Assembly (NCBI GenBank): GCA_014529385.2
Contig: CM043942.1
Location: forward strand, 110,976,141 to 111,040,140
Origin: Adiantum capillus-veneris
Lineage: Eukaryota > Streptophyta > Polypodiopsida > Polypodiales > Pteridaceae
Length of the DNA stretch: 64,000 bases
Direction: 5' to 3'
Shown here: positions 9,484 to 19,770 of the stretch, in pieces
How positions within the stretch are numbered: the stretch's first letter is position 1
Layout of the letters: every line of letters starts with the position of its first letter
Position numbers and translations under genes: made by a program
The notes under the pieces: model-generated
Told to the model about the DNA's origin: nothing
What the model saw: only the letters and a program-made list of their open reading frames with translations
The model's database searches: none

Positions 9484-10725
9484 CAAAGAAGAAGGGACAA
9501 GATGGTAGTAAACACTACAAGTCCTTCCACCTCAACTTCTGACAAACTGGTAAAGCCTACTTTTATCGCTCCTAAGTTTGATGACTCCATGCTATATGAC
9601 CTTGTGAAGGGAATGCGTGACTTGAAGGTGAAGCTTGCAAAGCTTGAATAAAAAGGCCAACCATCAGGGCCACTTCCTAGGCAAAGACAACAGCCCAAAC
9701 AAGGGTTTGTTAATAGATGTATTTGGTGTGATAGTACAGACCATGTAAGAAGGGATTGTGATGATTTTAGTGATGCTTTGTCAAAAGATGTTGTCTTTTT
9801 TAAGGATGGTAAAATCCACTTAAGAGAGACAGGTCTACCTTTGAGAACTAACTTTGGGAAGGGGGGAATGCAAACCTTAGTTGAAGATATGGCAACTAAG
9901 CATGCCACCTCTTCAGTTGAGGCAGCTACTTATGGAGTAAAAATTGAACATTTTTGTGATGAAGAGGTGAGTGACCATCAGGGTCAAATTTGGCCAAATG
10001 TCATGCAATTAGCTAAAAAGGAAAATCTTACAAAAGAGATTCTACATGAAGTAGGTGATTGCATACGTCTAGAAACAGGATAGAATGATCCAGTGGACTC
10101 ATTGTCAGTGCATGCCTACATTACAAAATGCCAACAAAATGAGGCAATTGTAGAAGAGAAGCGCAGACGTGAGAATGCTGATGAAGGACCATCAAAAAGA
10201 GCTTCTAGAAGTGGGGGAAGAAGCAACTCAATGCCTTCTCAAACACCCTCAACACAAGGAGCATCTCCACCTGAAGTACTCATGTAGGAGTCTACAACAG
10301 GAAAGAAGAAAGAGCCAACGAAAGGTAAGACAAAAGGCCCAACTTATAAACTACAATCTGATATTGAGGTTGCTACAAATTTAAAGAAAATCTTGGAGGA
10401 AAGGATCTTGAATAGCAAGATTGAGTTTACTCTGGGAGAAGTTCTTGGCATTGCAAAGCGTGAATTCCATGAGGAGATCATTGACATCATCAAGAGGAAG
10501 AGGCAAACCCTTGCTGAAGTTTCTCGTCCACAGGTTAAAGGGGAAACCTCAAAGACACAAGGGATGCAACTGCAAAATAAGGAGAATGATGGAGCTATGG
10601 TAGGATGCTACCAATCTAGTGGGAGAGTGAAGCAAGTATATTTCTCAAATGATGATGAAGAAGTTGAAGATATTCCTAGGAGTTACCTTTCACGAAGTCA
10701 TTAGGCAAGGGATACTACAGAAACT
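9484..10725 (+). pseudogene. G1 gag zinc knuckle and linker
   Basis: After the gag stop the same kind of coding text continues with several stops (near 9648, 10081, 10285, 10702). A CCHC zinc knuckle, CIWCDSTDHVRRDC, lies at 9718-9759 and would bind the RNA genome. The rest is a low-complexity linker with lysine- and serine-rich stretches and a VLGIAKREFHEEI segment near 10441. It leads to the protease at 10726. Confidence 0.75.
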
Positions 10726-11103
10726 TTGGTCAAGGTAGGTGATCTTGAAGAGCCATTTGTTGCCTTGATTGACCATGGTTCAGAAATAAACATAATGTCA
10801 AAGAGTATCTACAACAAGTGCAAATGGCCGATGGACACAGATCATGGTTGGATGGTAAAAGTGGCAAACAATTCATCCGGTGAATTGTATGCAGAATGTC
10901 CAGGTGTGAAGGTAACAATAGGTGATGTAAAGATTGACCAAAACTTCTTTGTACAGGATACATCTTCATATCATCTCATCCTTGGACATCCCTACATTGT
11001 GGGAGTTCGAATGGAAACAAAGGTAATGGATGATGGTTCATCATATGCTAGGATACGTAGCAAAGATGGTAAACGAGCTGTTCAATTTCTCACGTTTGTG
11101 TGA
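10726..11103 (+). pseudogene. G1 aspartic protease domain
   Basis: A retropepsin-like domain. VALIDHGSEINIMS carries the catalytic aspartate in a DHG context where DSG or DTG is usual, and YHLILGHPYI is the second conserved block (flap-proximal ILG). The histidine at the second active-site position is atypical and may reduce activity. It ends at TGA (11101), just before the RT region. Confidence 0.72.
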
Positions 11104-12838
11104 ACCATGAAAGAAATCGTGACAACCTCAGAGAACATCCTCTACCAAAGGTGAGCAAAGAGTTTCATGATCATAGAGAAATGATGGGTTTTGGCCAAGT
11201 ACCATTGTAAAGCGAGATTGCAGTGGTACAGAAAGAAAAAGGGTCTCGCCTGATCCAAAAATAGGTGAAGCGTTTTCAACGAGCTCCTTGGTAACAAAGA
11301 ATGGATCAGTATGTTTTACAAAACTTGAAGATTTGAAGAGATTTGAGAGGCAATATGTGCATCATGTACAAATAGGCATGAAAAAGAGTGGGTTGCTAGA
11401 GCCTACTAAAAATATTTTGGGTTTGTGTGAACAAGTTTCTTTTGTAGATACTATGGGTGAGCTTGATGCTATAATGGGGTCTAATTTGCATCTTGAAAAT
11501 GAAGTTGTGGAAGTTTGCTCTATAGAAATGTATCAAGTAATAGAAGCCTTTAAAGAAAGCCAAACAGTTGGCCCAGAAGTCCATGTTGAAACTAAATACA
11601 AGAGTGTAGCAAAGAAGGTGAAACCAGTAGCTTCACCCTTACCACCCAACAACAGGGAGAAGATTGAACAGGCTTCTTTACAACCAAGTTTGAGGAATCC
11701 TAAAAAGATTGGGCATACCTTCACAAAGGAGTCTTTCCAAGACTTGCAGATTGGTCGCAAGGAGTTTCTAACACAGGAGGAGACAAAGTGCTTCAAAGAA
11801 ATGCTTTCAAAGCATGGTAAGGCTTTTTCATTTGAGCCACATGAGATAGGATGTGTTGATCCTTCTATTGTAGCTCCTATGGTAATTTTCACAATACCTC
11901 ATGTGCCTTGGAATCTGCGGCCTATTCCGGTTCCAAAGGCTCATTTGCCAAAGTTAGTAGAGCTACTAAATGAGAAAATCAAAATGGGGATCTTGGAGCC
12001 TTCTTGTGCTCCATAGTCAAACAGGTGGTTCACAGTTCCGAAGAAGAATGGTTCTCTACGCTTCATCCAAGATATGCAACCAGTGAACAAGGTGACAATT
12101 AGAAATGTAGGTACAGGTCCAATTGTGGATGAGTTTGCAGAGGCATTTGCAGGGAGGGCAATCTACTCAATGGGCGATCTCTACTCAGGGTATGATCAAT
12201 TTCATCTTGCAATCAAAAGCAGAGACTTGACAACCATGAGGACACCTTTGGGCTTGGTAAGGATGTGTACCTTGCCACAGGGAGAAACCAACTCGGTTGC
12301 ACATATGATGAATGGGATCAATAAGGTCTTACGTGACTTTATTCCTCAAATCACAATGCCTTTCATTGATGATTTGCCTATCAAAGGATGTGAAGAAAGT
12401 GACAAAGATGAAGCTTTGGATCTCAAGGGATGTCGCAGGTTTGTGGTAAATCACATAAATGATTGTGATAAAATTTTGTCTAGGTTGGATGAAGTGAATC
12501 TTACAGTGTCAAGGAAAAAGTCTATGTTTGGTGTCAATGAAGTGCTTATTGTGGGGCACATGTGCGGGCCATATGGTAGGAAACCTTGTCCAACAAAGGT
12601 AGATGCCATCCAAAGAATGAAAGAAATGTGCACTAGCATCACTGAGGTTAGAAGGTTTCTGGGAGCATGTGTCTTCTATATTATTTGGATTCCACATTAT
12701 GCACATGTAGCTGATCCTCTTTATCAGCTGCTTAGAAAGAATCAGAAGTTTAAATGCACAGAAGCACATGTAAAATCCATGAAAAAGCTAAAGGAGTTGA
12801 TCCAGGGCAGCAACAACTTTGAGAAAGGTAGACTATGA
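11104..12838 (+). pseudogene. G1 reverse transcriptase
   Basis: Ty3/Gypsy RT that copies the RNA genome. The start of the domain lies at 11880-12010 (IPVPKAHLPKLVELL, MGILEPSCAP), where a TAG at 12014 replaces a tyrosine or similar codon. It resumes with WFTVPKKNGSLRFIQDMQ, MGDLYSGYDQFHLAI, RTPLGLVRMCTLPQG and the catalytic FIDD near 12363-12375. The connection domain contains RRFLGACVFYIIWIPHYA. This RT type (FIQDMQPVN, LPQGxTNSVAHMMN) is clearly different from the G3a RT in this window. The frame changes near 12820 to RNase H. Confidence 0.85.
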
Positions 12839-13361
12839 GTGTCAAAGGCCAGTAATTGTGACAGTAGACACCAGTCCTACAGGGATTGGATGGGCAATAG
12901 GGCAAGATGACAAAGAAGGACACATGTATGTGGTAAGATTTGGAGCAAAGGTGCTAAGTGCTCGCCAAAGAAACTATCCACAGATAAAGAGAGAGTTATG
13001 GGGTATGGTTACAGCCTTGAAAAGTGGGAAAGAGTACCTAATTGGTGCATATGTGGTTGTAGAAACAGATTGTCTACCACTTCTTGGGATGATTACAAGC
13101 TGCTTAACTCTAGACATTGCTATGTTGTGGTGGATTGCCTACATTAAGTCCTTAAATCCTGAGTTTAAGCACATTGCAGGTAAAGACAATACAGTGGCAG
13201 ATATGCTATCAAGGCCAAGGTATGAAGATGAGTCACAAATGATTGACGAGGGAGATGATGTAGGCACAAAGTTCTATTCTATCTCTCATGTCAAAGGTCA
13301 CAATGTCTGCATGACTAATCTACTTGAATCATTCTTGAAAGATCTTTATGAACGTGATTGA
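12819..13361 (+). pseudogene. G1 RNase H domain
   Basis: RNase H that removes the RNA strand. It overlaps the RT frame by 20 bp in another frame, which marks a frameshift. Motifs: VTVDTSPTGIGWAIGQ (first Asp), QIKRELWGMVTAL (Glu), ETDCLPLLGMI (Asp) and HIAGKDNTVADMLSR (last Asp). All four expected acidic positions can be seen. It ends with a TGA at 13359, then the integrase frame opens. Confidence 0.82.
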
Positions 13362-13379
13362 CTTCTTATTGAAAGCTAC

Positions 13380-14708
13380 TTGAGTACTCTAACAAAACAG
13401 GATGATTGGTGTGAACAAGAATTCAAGAGGATACGCAGGAAAGCATATGGGTACTTTTTGAGGGATGGTTACTTGTGGAAGCATCCTAAACAAAAGGGTG
13501 CTACACCACAAGAAGTTATATGTAAAAAAGAGACTCAAGTAAAGCTCATGCAAGAGTTTCATGAGAGTCTATGGGCTGGACACAGGGGTGTGTGGGCAAC
13601 CTTCTCCAAGTTGAAAGAAAAATACTGGTGTAAGGGTATGTATAAAGATGTATCTCAATTTGTAGAGTCATGTGTAACTTGTCAAATTTATTCAAATGTC
13701 CGACATCGTGATGGATTGCACCTTACATATCCACTAGCCATGCACTATAAATGGGTTGTGGATCTAGTCACAATGCCTCTAGGACTATGGCAGATGAGAT
13801 ACTTGGTTCTTGCACGAGAGGACCTAACTAACCAGGTTGAAGGAAGAGCATTAAGAGCTAAAACCACAGAAGCTTTGTGCAAATTCCTTCTTGATGAGGT
13901 GATTTTCCGTTATGGTTGTGTGGGAAAAATCACTGCAGATAGAGGTGAACTGGATGCCGAAGAAGCAAGGGAGTTCTTTTCTAGATTAGGAATCAAGCTT
14001 TCTCTTACTACAGCTTACAACCCTGAAGGCAATGGAAAGAGTGAAAGAGGGCATCCTCCTATCATCAAAGCTTTGGCCAAGGCTTGCGAAGGAAGAGTTG
14101 GTGAGTGGCCAAAATTGTTACCATATGCTTTATGGGCTAATCGTACAACACATAGCTCAGTAACTGGCTACATGCCTGCGGAGCTAATGTATGGTCAAAA
14201 GCCAGTGATGCCGATTGAAGATACAATTCCCACATGGAATGTACTACCTTGGCAAGAGGGGCTTAGCAGGGAAGATCTCCTTGCACAGCGTATAAGGCAG
14301 CTAGAGAGAAGACCTGGAGATATTGAAGCTGCAAAAGAACGACTCAAAAATGCAAGGTTGAAAAACAAGGACTACTTTGATAAGCGACATCGACTCAGGA
14401 GAAAAGCAATTGACAAAGGTGACTGGGTTTTGGTGTATGATAGTAGCCTTGATAACCAGCACATAGTCATGCGTAAGTTTTCAAAAAGATGGTTTGGACC
14501 GTACGTTGTAATGCATGTGCATGAAAATGCTACTTATAGCTTGTCTGAACTAGATGGTATAGAAGTAAAGATTCCCATTGCAGGAAAAAGGATCAAAATG
14601 TTTAAGAGAAGAGGAGACAATGATCCAGAAGATGTTGATGAGGAAGAAGAGCAAACCACAGGTAAAGATCAAAGTAAAGTTGAAGCTTTGGAATCATCCA
14701 GGGAATAA
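13380..14708 (+). CDS. G1 integrase, open frame
   Basis: A 442-codon open frame covering the whole integrase, which inserts the cDNA into the genome. Zinc-binding H2C2: HESLWAGH and CVTCQ. Core: VDLVTM (first Asp), TADRGELDAEEAREFF (second Asp) and YNPEGNGKSERG (Glu). A C-terminal KGDWVLVYD and WFGPYVV (GPY/F module) follows, then an acidic tail. No chromodomain is visible. It is the best-preserved part of G1. In a working element it would be part of the polyprotein, so the start given is that of the open frame, not a natural start codon. Confidence 0.85.
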   Translation: MSTLTKQDDWCEQEFKRIRRKAYGYFLRDGYLWKHPKQKGATPQEVICKKETQVKLMQEFHESLWAGHRGVWATFSKLKEKYWCKGMYKDVSQFVESCVTCQIYSNVRHRDGLHLTYPLAMHYKWVVDLVTMPLGLWQMRYLVLAREDLTNQVEGRALRAKTTEALCKFLLDEVIFRYGCVGKITADRGELDAEEAREFFSRLGIKLSLTTAYNPEGNGKSERGHPPIIKALAKACEGRVGEWPKLLPYALWANRTTHSSVTGYMPAELMYGQKPVMPIEDTIPTWNVLPWQEGLSREDLLAQRIRQLERRPGDIEAAKERLKNARLKNKDYFDKRHRLRRKAIDKGDWVLVYDSSLDNQHIVMRKFSKRWFGPYVVMHVHENATYSLSELDGIEVKIPIAGKRIKMFKRRGDNDPEDVDEEEEQTTGKDQSKVEALESSRE

Positions 14709-14781
14709 GAAAGCAAGGAAGATGTACAAGAAGGCTGATCTTACAAATAAATAATGTGGCACATACCGGAGGATGTGCAGG

Positions 14782-14796
14782 GTTAGAAGGGGTGGA
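14782..14796 (+). promoter_or_regulatory. G1 polypurine tract
   Basis: Purine-rich GTTAGAAGGGGTGGA directly before the 3' LTR. It would prime plus-strand DNA. The wider context (CCGGAGG..TGTGCAGG..GGTGGA) recurs at 31531-31562 in element NA. Confidence 0.7.
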
Positions 14797-15619
14797 TGTC
14801 GTGTTGTGACACGTACATAGTGGGAACGCATGCTACAAGATCTATCTTGTAACTTTTTAGATACATAATTATCTTTCCTATAATGTACATATGCATATTT
14901 AAGTGTCATGATAAGCCTTCTATCTCATCCTATTATTTTTCTCAAGGGTAACCTATCCTTACTTTACCATCAAAAAATACTATGGGAAAAGCTCAATAGC
15001 CCCGCCACTTTAACTTGGGGCAAAAAGCATTGATTCTTTATTTCTACTATCTCATTATCATCTCACACCCTAGCTAGATCCTATATCTAGGGTAAACTCC
15101 AATATATATATATTCTATGTATTTTTTATACTTTTCTTATATTTCTTTTTAAATAGCTACTAGGAGGGAATCAAATCCTAGTGGGACACTAGGTGGCATG
15201 ATTTCAAAGATACACTTATTTTAGTGCATTATTGCAAGCATGATTACAAAACTTGTCAAGGAGCAATGTCATGCTTTCATATGGCATGAGGTGTCCTTTG
15301 GAATTAAATGAAAGTCTAGGCTAAGAGGACCACGGGAAGACTTTTGTTGCCAGAAATGGACCCTATTTTGATGAATTTTTTACACACGGTTCATCTCCGA
15401 ATTGGAAAATGATTTTAAAATAAAAATCGTAGCTAATGCGCTGAAGTTTCTACCCATATTTTTACTTTTTTATTTGGAGCCACGGTTGAGAAGATATGAT
15501 CAACATACTGGACCCCAGTCTGCCCACATCATGCAGGGACAGCTTATTTTCAACTTTTCCTATTCCTATTCACATTGGCTCCTCTCTTCTTGTGTAAACC
15601 CTTGGGGGTTCCCTTCACC

Positions 15620-15626
15620 TATAAAA
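15620..15626 (+). promoter_or_regulatory. TATA box of G1 3' LTR
   Basis: TATAAAA in the same context as at 7528. It could drive read-out transcription into the flanking minus-strand Copia B sequence. Confidence 0.6.
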
Positions 15627-15968
15627 GGGGACCTCTTCTTCCTTGAAAGGAAACTCAAGCATTCAAGCCATTGATGAGAGGAATTCTTGAGGGAGTGAGT
15701 AGTAATGCCTAATTGTACTTAGCCCCATTAACATAAGCCCAAGCCTACACTTTCTCCTAGAGGAAGACTAGCCATTCTTGTACGCTATCCTTGGAAGATC
15801 AACTTTAATCAAAGAAGGTGTTGTACTTGGCGTATCAATCAAAGTGGAGTACTCCCCTCTTCTTCTCTCTCCATCAATAATGCTGCCGAAGGGTTTGTCA
15901 AGTAAGATGTGTTCTACATTGATGTTTTCTTGATTTCTTGTTGTTTTCTTTTTTATCTCTAATCCGAC

Positions 15969-16002
<34 letters not shown>

Positions 16003-16200
16003 CTAATCTCATCTCCTTAACCAAACCTATCTCTCTCATTCTTAGTAATTCATCCTCTCTCCAAATTCTAGGTTCTCTTTTCTACAGGTACATCTCTCCC
16101 CGCAGTATCCTTATTGCCTACGGGCAAGAATAGGGCTTGGGAGGGAAACTTCTCATCTCTTCACTTCTCTCATATCTACATTTCTCACATACTATCCTAG

Positions 16201-16419
16201 ATGAATAATCCACATGATGATCATTTCTATCGCTTTCACTCTGTACGATCTGTTAGAATTAACGTATGGATTAGCCGTAAAATACACTTTCAACAACGTA
16301 TAGTGTTTCTCTTTGGCCCAGAAAGGCTCAATGAAATACTTCTATCACCGGATCCCATCATACTACCTCTCATAGACTATAACTTTTCTTTTGACGTAAG
16401 CGTAGTTATCTTGCTATAA
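16201..16419 (+). CDS. small LTR-leader ORF, 72 aa (type 1, G1 copy 2)
   Basis: The 3' LTR copy of the ORF at 8155. It is open over its full 72 codons, with one visible amino-acid change (I to V in the SxRIN segment). The stop is TAA rather than TGA because of the substitution that removes the overlapping ATG of the next ORF. Function unknown. Confidence 0.5.
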   Translation: MNNPHDDHFYRFHSVRSVRINVWISRKIHFQQRIVFLFGPERLNEILLSPDPIILPLIDYNFSFDVSVVILL

Positions 16420-16628
16420 ACCAAGAGGATTTGTACACACAATTAATCCCAATCACTAGACAAACTATATATATTATGGTAAGCACAAAACTACAATTCC
16501 AAAGAACAATTCGTAGCCTATTTGGCCAGCCAAGATTGAATGCCATTAACTCATCTGTTAACCCTTTCATATTACCCATGATACGATATGACCATAGCCT
16601 TGATGTTTTCATTTTTGTGTTGTTTTGA
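16420..16628 (+). pseudogene. small LTR-leader ORF type 2 (G1 copy 2), start codon lost
   Basis: The 3' LTR copy of the ORF at 8370. The frame is open to TGA at 16626-16628, but the start ATG has become ATA. The only amino-acid changes I see against copy 1 lie near the middle (N to T, D to G, S to P). It probably cannot be translated as in copy 1. Confidence 0.55.
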
Positions 16629-16828
16629 CACTCTTTTTTTTGTTCTTTCTTGTGTGTGTGAGTGCAAGAGAGAAAGAGTGGGGCTTCTTTGATTGCACTT
16701 CTTTCCAAACCCTAGTCTTCATGGCATCTATGGTTTAACTCCTTCATATAGTTTTTGTTGAGTTCTCTCACAAACTCTCACAGCCATAAGCCCGGTGCTT
16801 TCCTAGCAAGACCGCAAATTTCTCGACA

Positions 16829-17622
16829 GCGTGTCAAAACAATCAACCCAATCTGAGTCTGAAAAAGCATGTAAGTCTGGCGGCAATGATCCCCGCTTGG
16901 GATAAAACAAGCCAAGATCTAAAGTGCCACTAAGGTAGCAGAGAATCCTCTTCACAGCCTTCCAATGCTTAGACCCTGGGCTATGCATAAATCTGTTGAA
17001 CTATGAGACTGCAAAATGAAAATCCGGCCTCGTGTTGCATACATAAATGAGGCAGCCAATAGCAGTTTGGTAAAGAGTGACATCAAAAGGATCGCCAGCA
17101 TCATGTAGACTCAACTTCAAACCTATTTCCATGGGAGTGGCAATAGGTTTGCAATCCTCAAGTTCAAGCTTACATAGCAATGTCTCTATGTAACTTTTCT
17201 GACACAAGGCAATACCACCATCACACTGCTTAAACACCCAAGTAATGATGCAATAGCCCCAAATATTTCATCTTGAAAGTAGCATTGAAATCAGCCTTAA
17301 ATTCAGCAATATGTCTCTCATTTGGTCCAGTGATCAGCAAATCATTGACATAAAGAACCACATTGAGAATTACATCACCCTCACGCTTTACATACAATGT
17401 GCTTTCTGTTGGACTGTTATGAAAGCCTCGTTTGACCAAATCAGTGTCAGCTTTCTTATACCAAGCACGAGGACATTGCTTCAACCCATACAAAGCCTTT
17501 CTACATCTACACACTTTGTCCTCTTGTCCTTTTATGACAAAACCGCGAGGCTGCGTTACATAAACTTCCTCAAATATGTCACCATTCAAGAAAGCAGTAA
17601 CAAGGTCTGGTTGATGTACATC
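16829..17622 (-). pseudogene. Copia B RT C-terminal part and RNase H start
   Basis: On the minus strand, from high to low: DVHQPDLVTAFLNGDIFEEV, ALYGLKQCPRAWY, VLYVNDLLITGP (the catalytic YVDD position reads YVND, a loss of one Asp), MKYLGLLHHYLGV, a frame change, KSYIETLLCKLELED, TAIGCLIYVCNTRPD, then HSPGSKHWKAVKRILCYLSG. The RNase H beginning is cut by G1 at 16829. The RT begins abruptly at 17622, exactly where the plus-strand half ends at 21745. Confidence 0.85.
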
Positions 17623-18080
17623 ACGAGAATTCAATTGTAGTAGAAGAGGGCACATAGATTATTGAATACAAAATTCAAAATGAGGAACATGGGATGCCAG
17701 AGAATCAACCATCAACATCCAATCAAAATCAGCATGTGGTAAGTCCTTTGTCCTCTTAAGCAATATTGGGTACAACATATTCTCGAAGAGCTAGAAGGAA
17801 GCTGCAATTTAATCCATTGGAGGTAAGATAGAGAAGATCAGCAGTTATGTTAGGGAACCCAAACCCAGTAGTCCAACCAACCAATCTGATGGTTAAGGCA
17901 ACAAAGTTTAAAGGGAAGTCCAAGGAGGACCCTGACTGCCATGTGACTCAATTCCAAAGCAGATGGGTGGCAGTAATGTTATCACAATTTGCTGCAGCAT
18001 TGGAAGGAAGGGCTATGAAATGGTATAGCCAGTATGGGGATGGTCACTTTGCTAATTGTGATGCATTAATTGACGCCTTC
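17623..18080 (+). pseudogene. Gypsy X gag N-terminal half
   Basis: From 17847: VKATKFKGKSKEDPD, CHVTQFQSRW, a break, then AAALEGRAMKWYSQYGDG and CDALIDAF, the standard retrotransposon gag start. It stops at the Copia B 5' LTR. The following part of the same gag domain (FREEKTPND...) is at 5971 on the minus strand next to the other Copia B LTR. This shows that B was inserted within this gag and that the locus was later inverted. Text at 17623-17846 is not recognisably coding. Confidence 0.72.
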
Positions 18081-18298
18081 TTACATGTGGTAGTGATGTG
18101 TGTGAACACACTAGGACCGCCGGGGCATTTTTTCCCTCTTTAGAAGGTTTTTTCCCCTGATCATTGTATATATTCCCATCACTCTAGGGCTATCTATCTT
18201 CCCATTGCACACTATGTAACACACTCTCTATTGTGTGCCTTGAGCTTCCTTCGTCTTCTCCAAGCTGTGTGTGTTTCTCTGCAACCCTAATTCCAACA
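18081..18298 (+). repeat. Copia B 5' LTR
   Basis: Same LTR family as 53004-53230, but the first bases are damaged (TTACATGTGG where others read TGTTACCATATACATGTGG). It ends in TTCCAACA. The primer site follows two bases later, which identifies it as a 5' LTR. Confidence 0.85.
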
Positions 18299-18300
18299 AT

Positions 18301-18312
18301 TGGTATCAGAGC
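18301..18312 (+). promoter_or_regulatory. Copia B primer-binding site (tRNA-iMet)
   Basis: TGGTATCAGAGC, the standard plant Copia primer site complementary to the 3' end of initiator methionine tRNA, two bases after the LTR. Confidence 0.92.
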
Positions 18313-18663
18313 AGGTTACGTCCTCTCGGGCTTCATCGCCAACAGCTGCTCCAGCACATGCCTGCTCAATTTCTTTGATTACAGTGAGGTTTGGTGAGCG
18401 TGCATAGGTCAAAAAATATTTTGGGACTGTCCGCAGAGCTCAGACTGCTCAGATTTCTGATTCAGGCTCATGTCAGCCTCCGTTTCCACTACAGGCAGGT
18501 TTGCACAGGCAATTTTGTCATTTTGTGTAGAATTTTTGTCAGTGTCAATTTTTGCATAACTGGTGCCTTACAGTCCTCTACGGTTTGTGCTATATAGCAC
18601 GTGTTGTTCCTACTCTGTTTCTCCTATTTTTGGGCAGTTTTTACATCAGGTGCAACATTTACC

Positions 18664-19770
18664 ATGGCTAACAACAACACAGATGTCTTCAAGATGTTTG
18701 CTGCTGAGGACAGGCTGGATGGGGACAATTACCCTATGTGGGCTTATATGATGCAAGACGTTCTTGTGTCAAAGGGCATCTAGAATATTGTGCAGGGCAT
18801 TGATGTACATCCTGGTTCTGAGGATGCAGGCGATGTTGAGGATGTAGCAGATCTTGCTGCAAGGATTGATGCTATTAGAGTTGTTTTGCCTATAGAATAA
18901 CAATCTCGTTGGGATGTAAAGGATGCACAGGCTCGTGCATTGACTGCATTGTATGTAAAGCGCACCATTCTTCCTCACATTCGTTCAGCAAAATCTACAA
19001 AACAGGCTTGGGATATTTTGGCTGGTCTTTATGCAAGTCGCAATGAGGCTATAATTGCTTTGCTGCGTAAAGAGCTGGAGTCAAAGATTATGCATGAGGA
19101 AGATGATATGGACACTTTCCTTGCTAGTGTCAAGGATATCAATGAGCAACTTATTTCTGCAGGTGAAGTCATTTCAGACAGTTCCCTTGTGCAGAGTGTT
19201 CTTGATGCTTTACCAGATTCTTACCAGACTTTTTCTAGTACTTGGAGACTTATGACCCAAGGAAATCTTGAAGTTGTCAAGTTTGATGCATTATGCACAT
19301 TGCTGTTGCAAGAGTCACTTTCTAAAAAAACAAGACTAGACAACGTGCAATTGAACATGCTTTTATTTCTTCTCAAAGAAAGGGTGGTAACAGCAATGCA
19401 ACCACTTCTTATGGTTTTGTTGCGAGTGGCAAAACTTATGTTCCTAATGCTTCTGCTGGCAGCAATTCGTCTGGAAATTCTGGTGATAAGGGCAAAAAGA
19501 AGATGCGTTGCCATTATTGTAAATCTAATGATCACTTGATCAAGCAATGTCCTAAGTTGAAGGCCAAAGAGGCTAAGAAGAAAGATGGTGGTTCCACTGC
19601 AAATGCTGGTTCCACTACAAATGCAGCCATTGTTAAGTCTTCTCTGAAAGGAGATTGTGTTGTTGATTGTGATGCAGAATGGGCTTTTAGTGCAGAGTGC
19701 ACTTACAATCCTGATGTCCATGATGCATGTTTGTCTGTTGCTATAGATTCACACGTCGTATTTCGATAGT
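18664..19770 (+). pseudogene. Copia B gag with zinc knuckle
   Basis: Starts MANNNTDVFKMFAAEDR and continues LDGDNYPMWAYMMQDVL (DUF4219/UBN2-type Copia gag), ILPHIRSAKSTKQAWDILAG, ESKIMHEEDDMDTFL and SVLDALPDSYQTF. Stops occur at about 18781 and 18898, and a frameshift near 19330. The CCHC knuckle CHYCKSNDHLIKQC is at 19506-19547. Copia C gag (53560-54482) is the closest copy. Confidence 0.82.

Larger units (their letters stand above)
6705..16828 (+). mobile_element. Gypsy element G1, complete, nested in Copia B
   Basis: A 10,124-bp Ty3/Gypsy element with both LTRs (6705-8782, 14797-16828), primer site, gag, zinc knuckle, protease, RT, RNase H, integrase and polypurine tract. LTR ends are TGTCG...CGACA. 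It interrupts Copia B RNase H. Comparing with the intact Copia C text around 57580-57600, the flanks GCGT (6701-6704) and GCGT (16829-16832) form a 4-bp target-site duplication. About a dozen substitutions can be counted in the first 440 bp of the two LTRs, and the (AT)n tract differs in length, so the insertion is not very recent. Stops in pol make it non-functional. Confidence 0.93.
14797..16828 (+). repeat. Gypsy G1 3' LTR
   Basis: A 2,032-bp LTR from TGTCGTGT to CTCGACA. It has the same internal layout as the 5' LTR: conserved block at 15509, TATA at 15620, a short (AT)n tract at 15969, and small ORFs at 16201-16628. It is followed by GCGT, the target duplication, and by Copia B text. Confidence 0.92.
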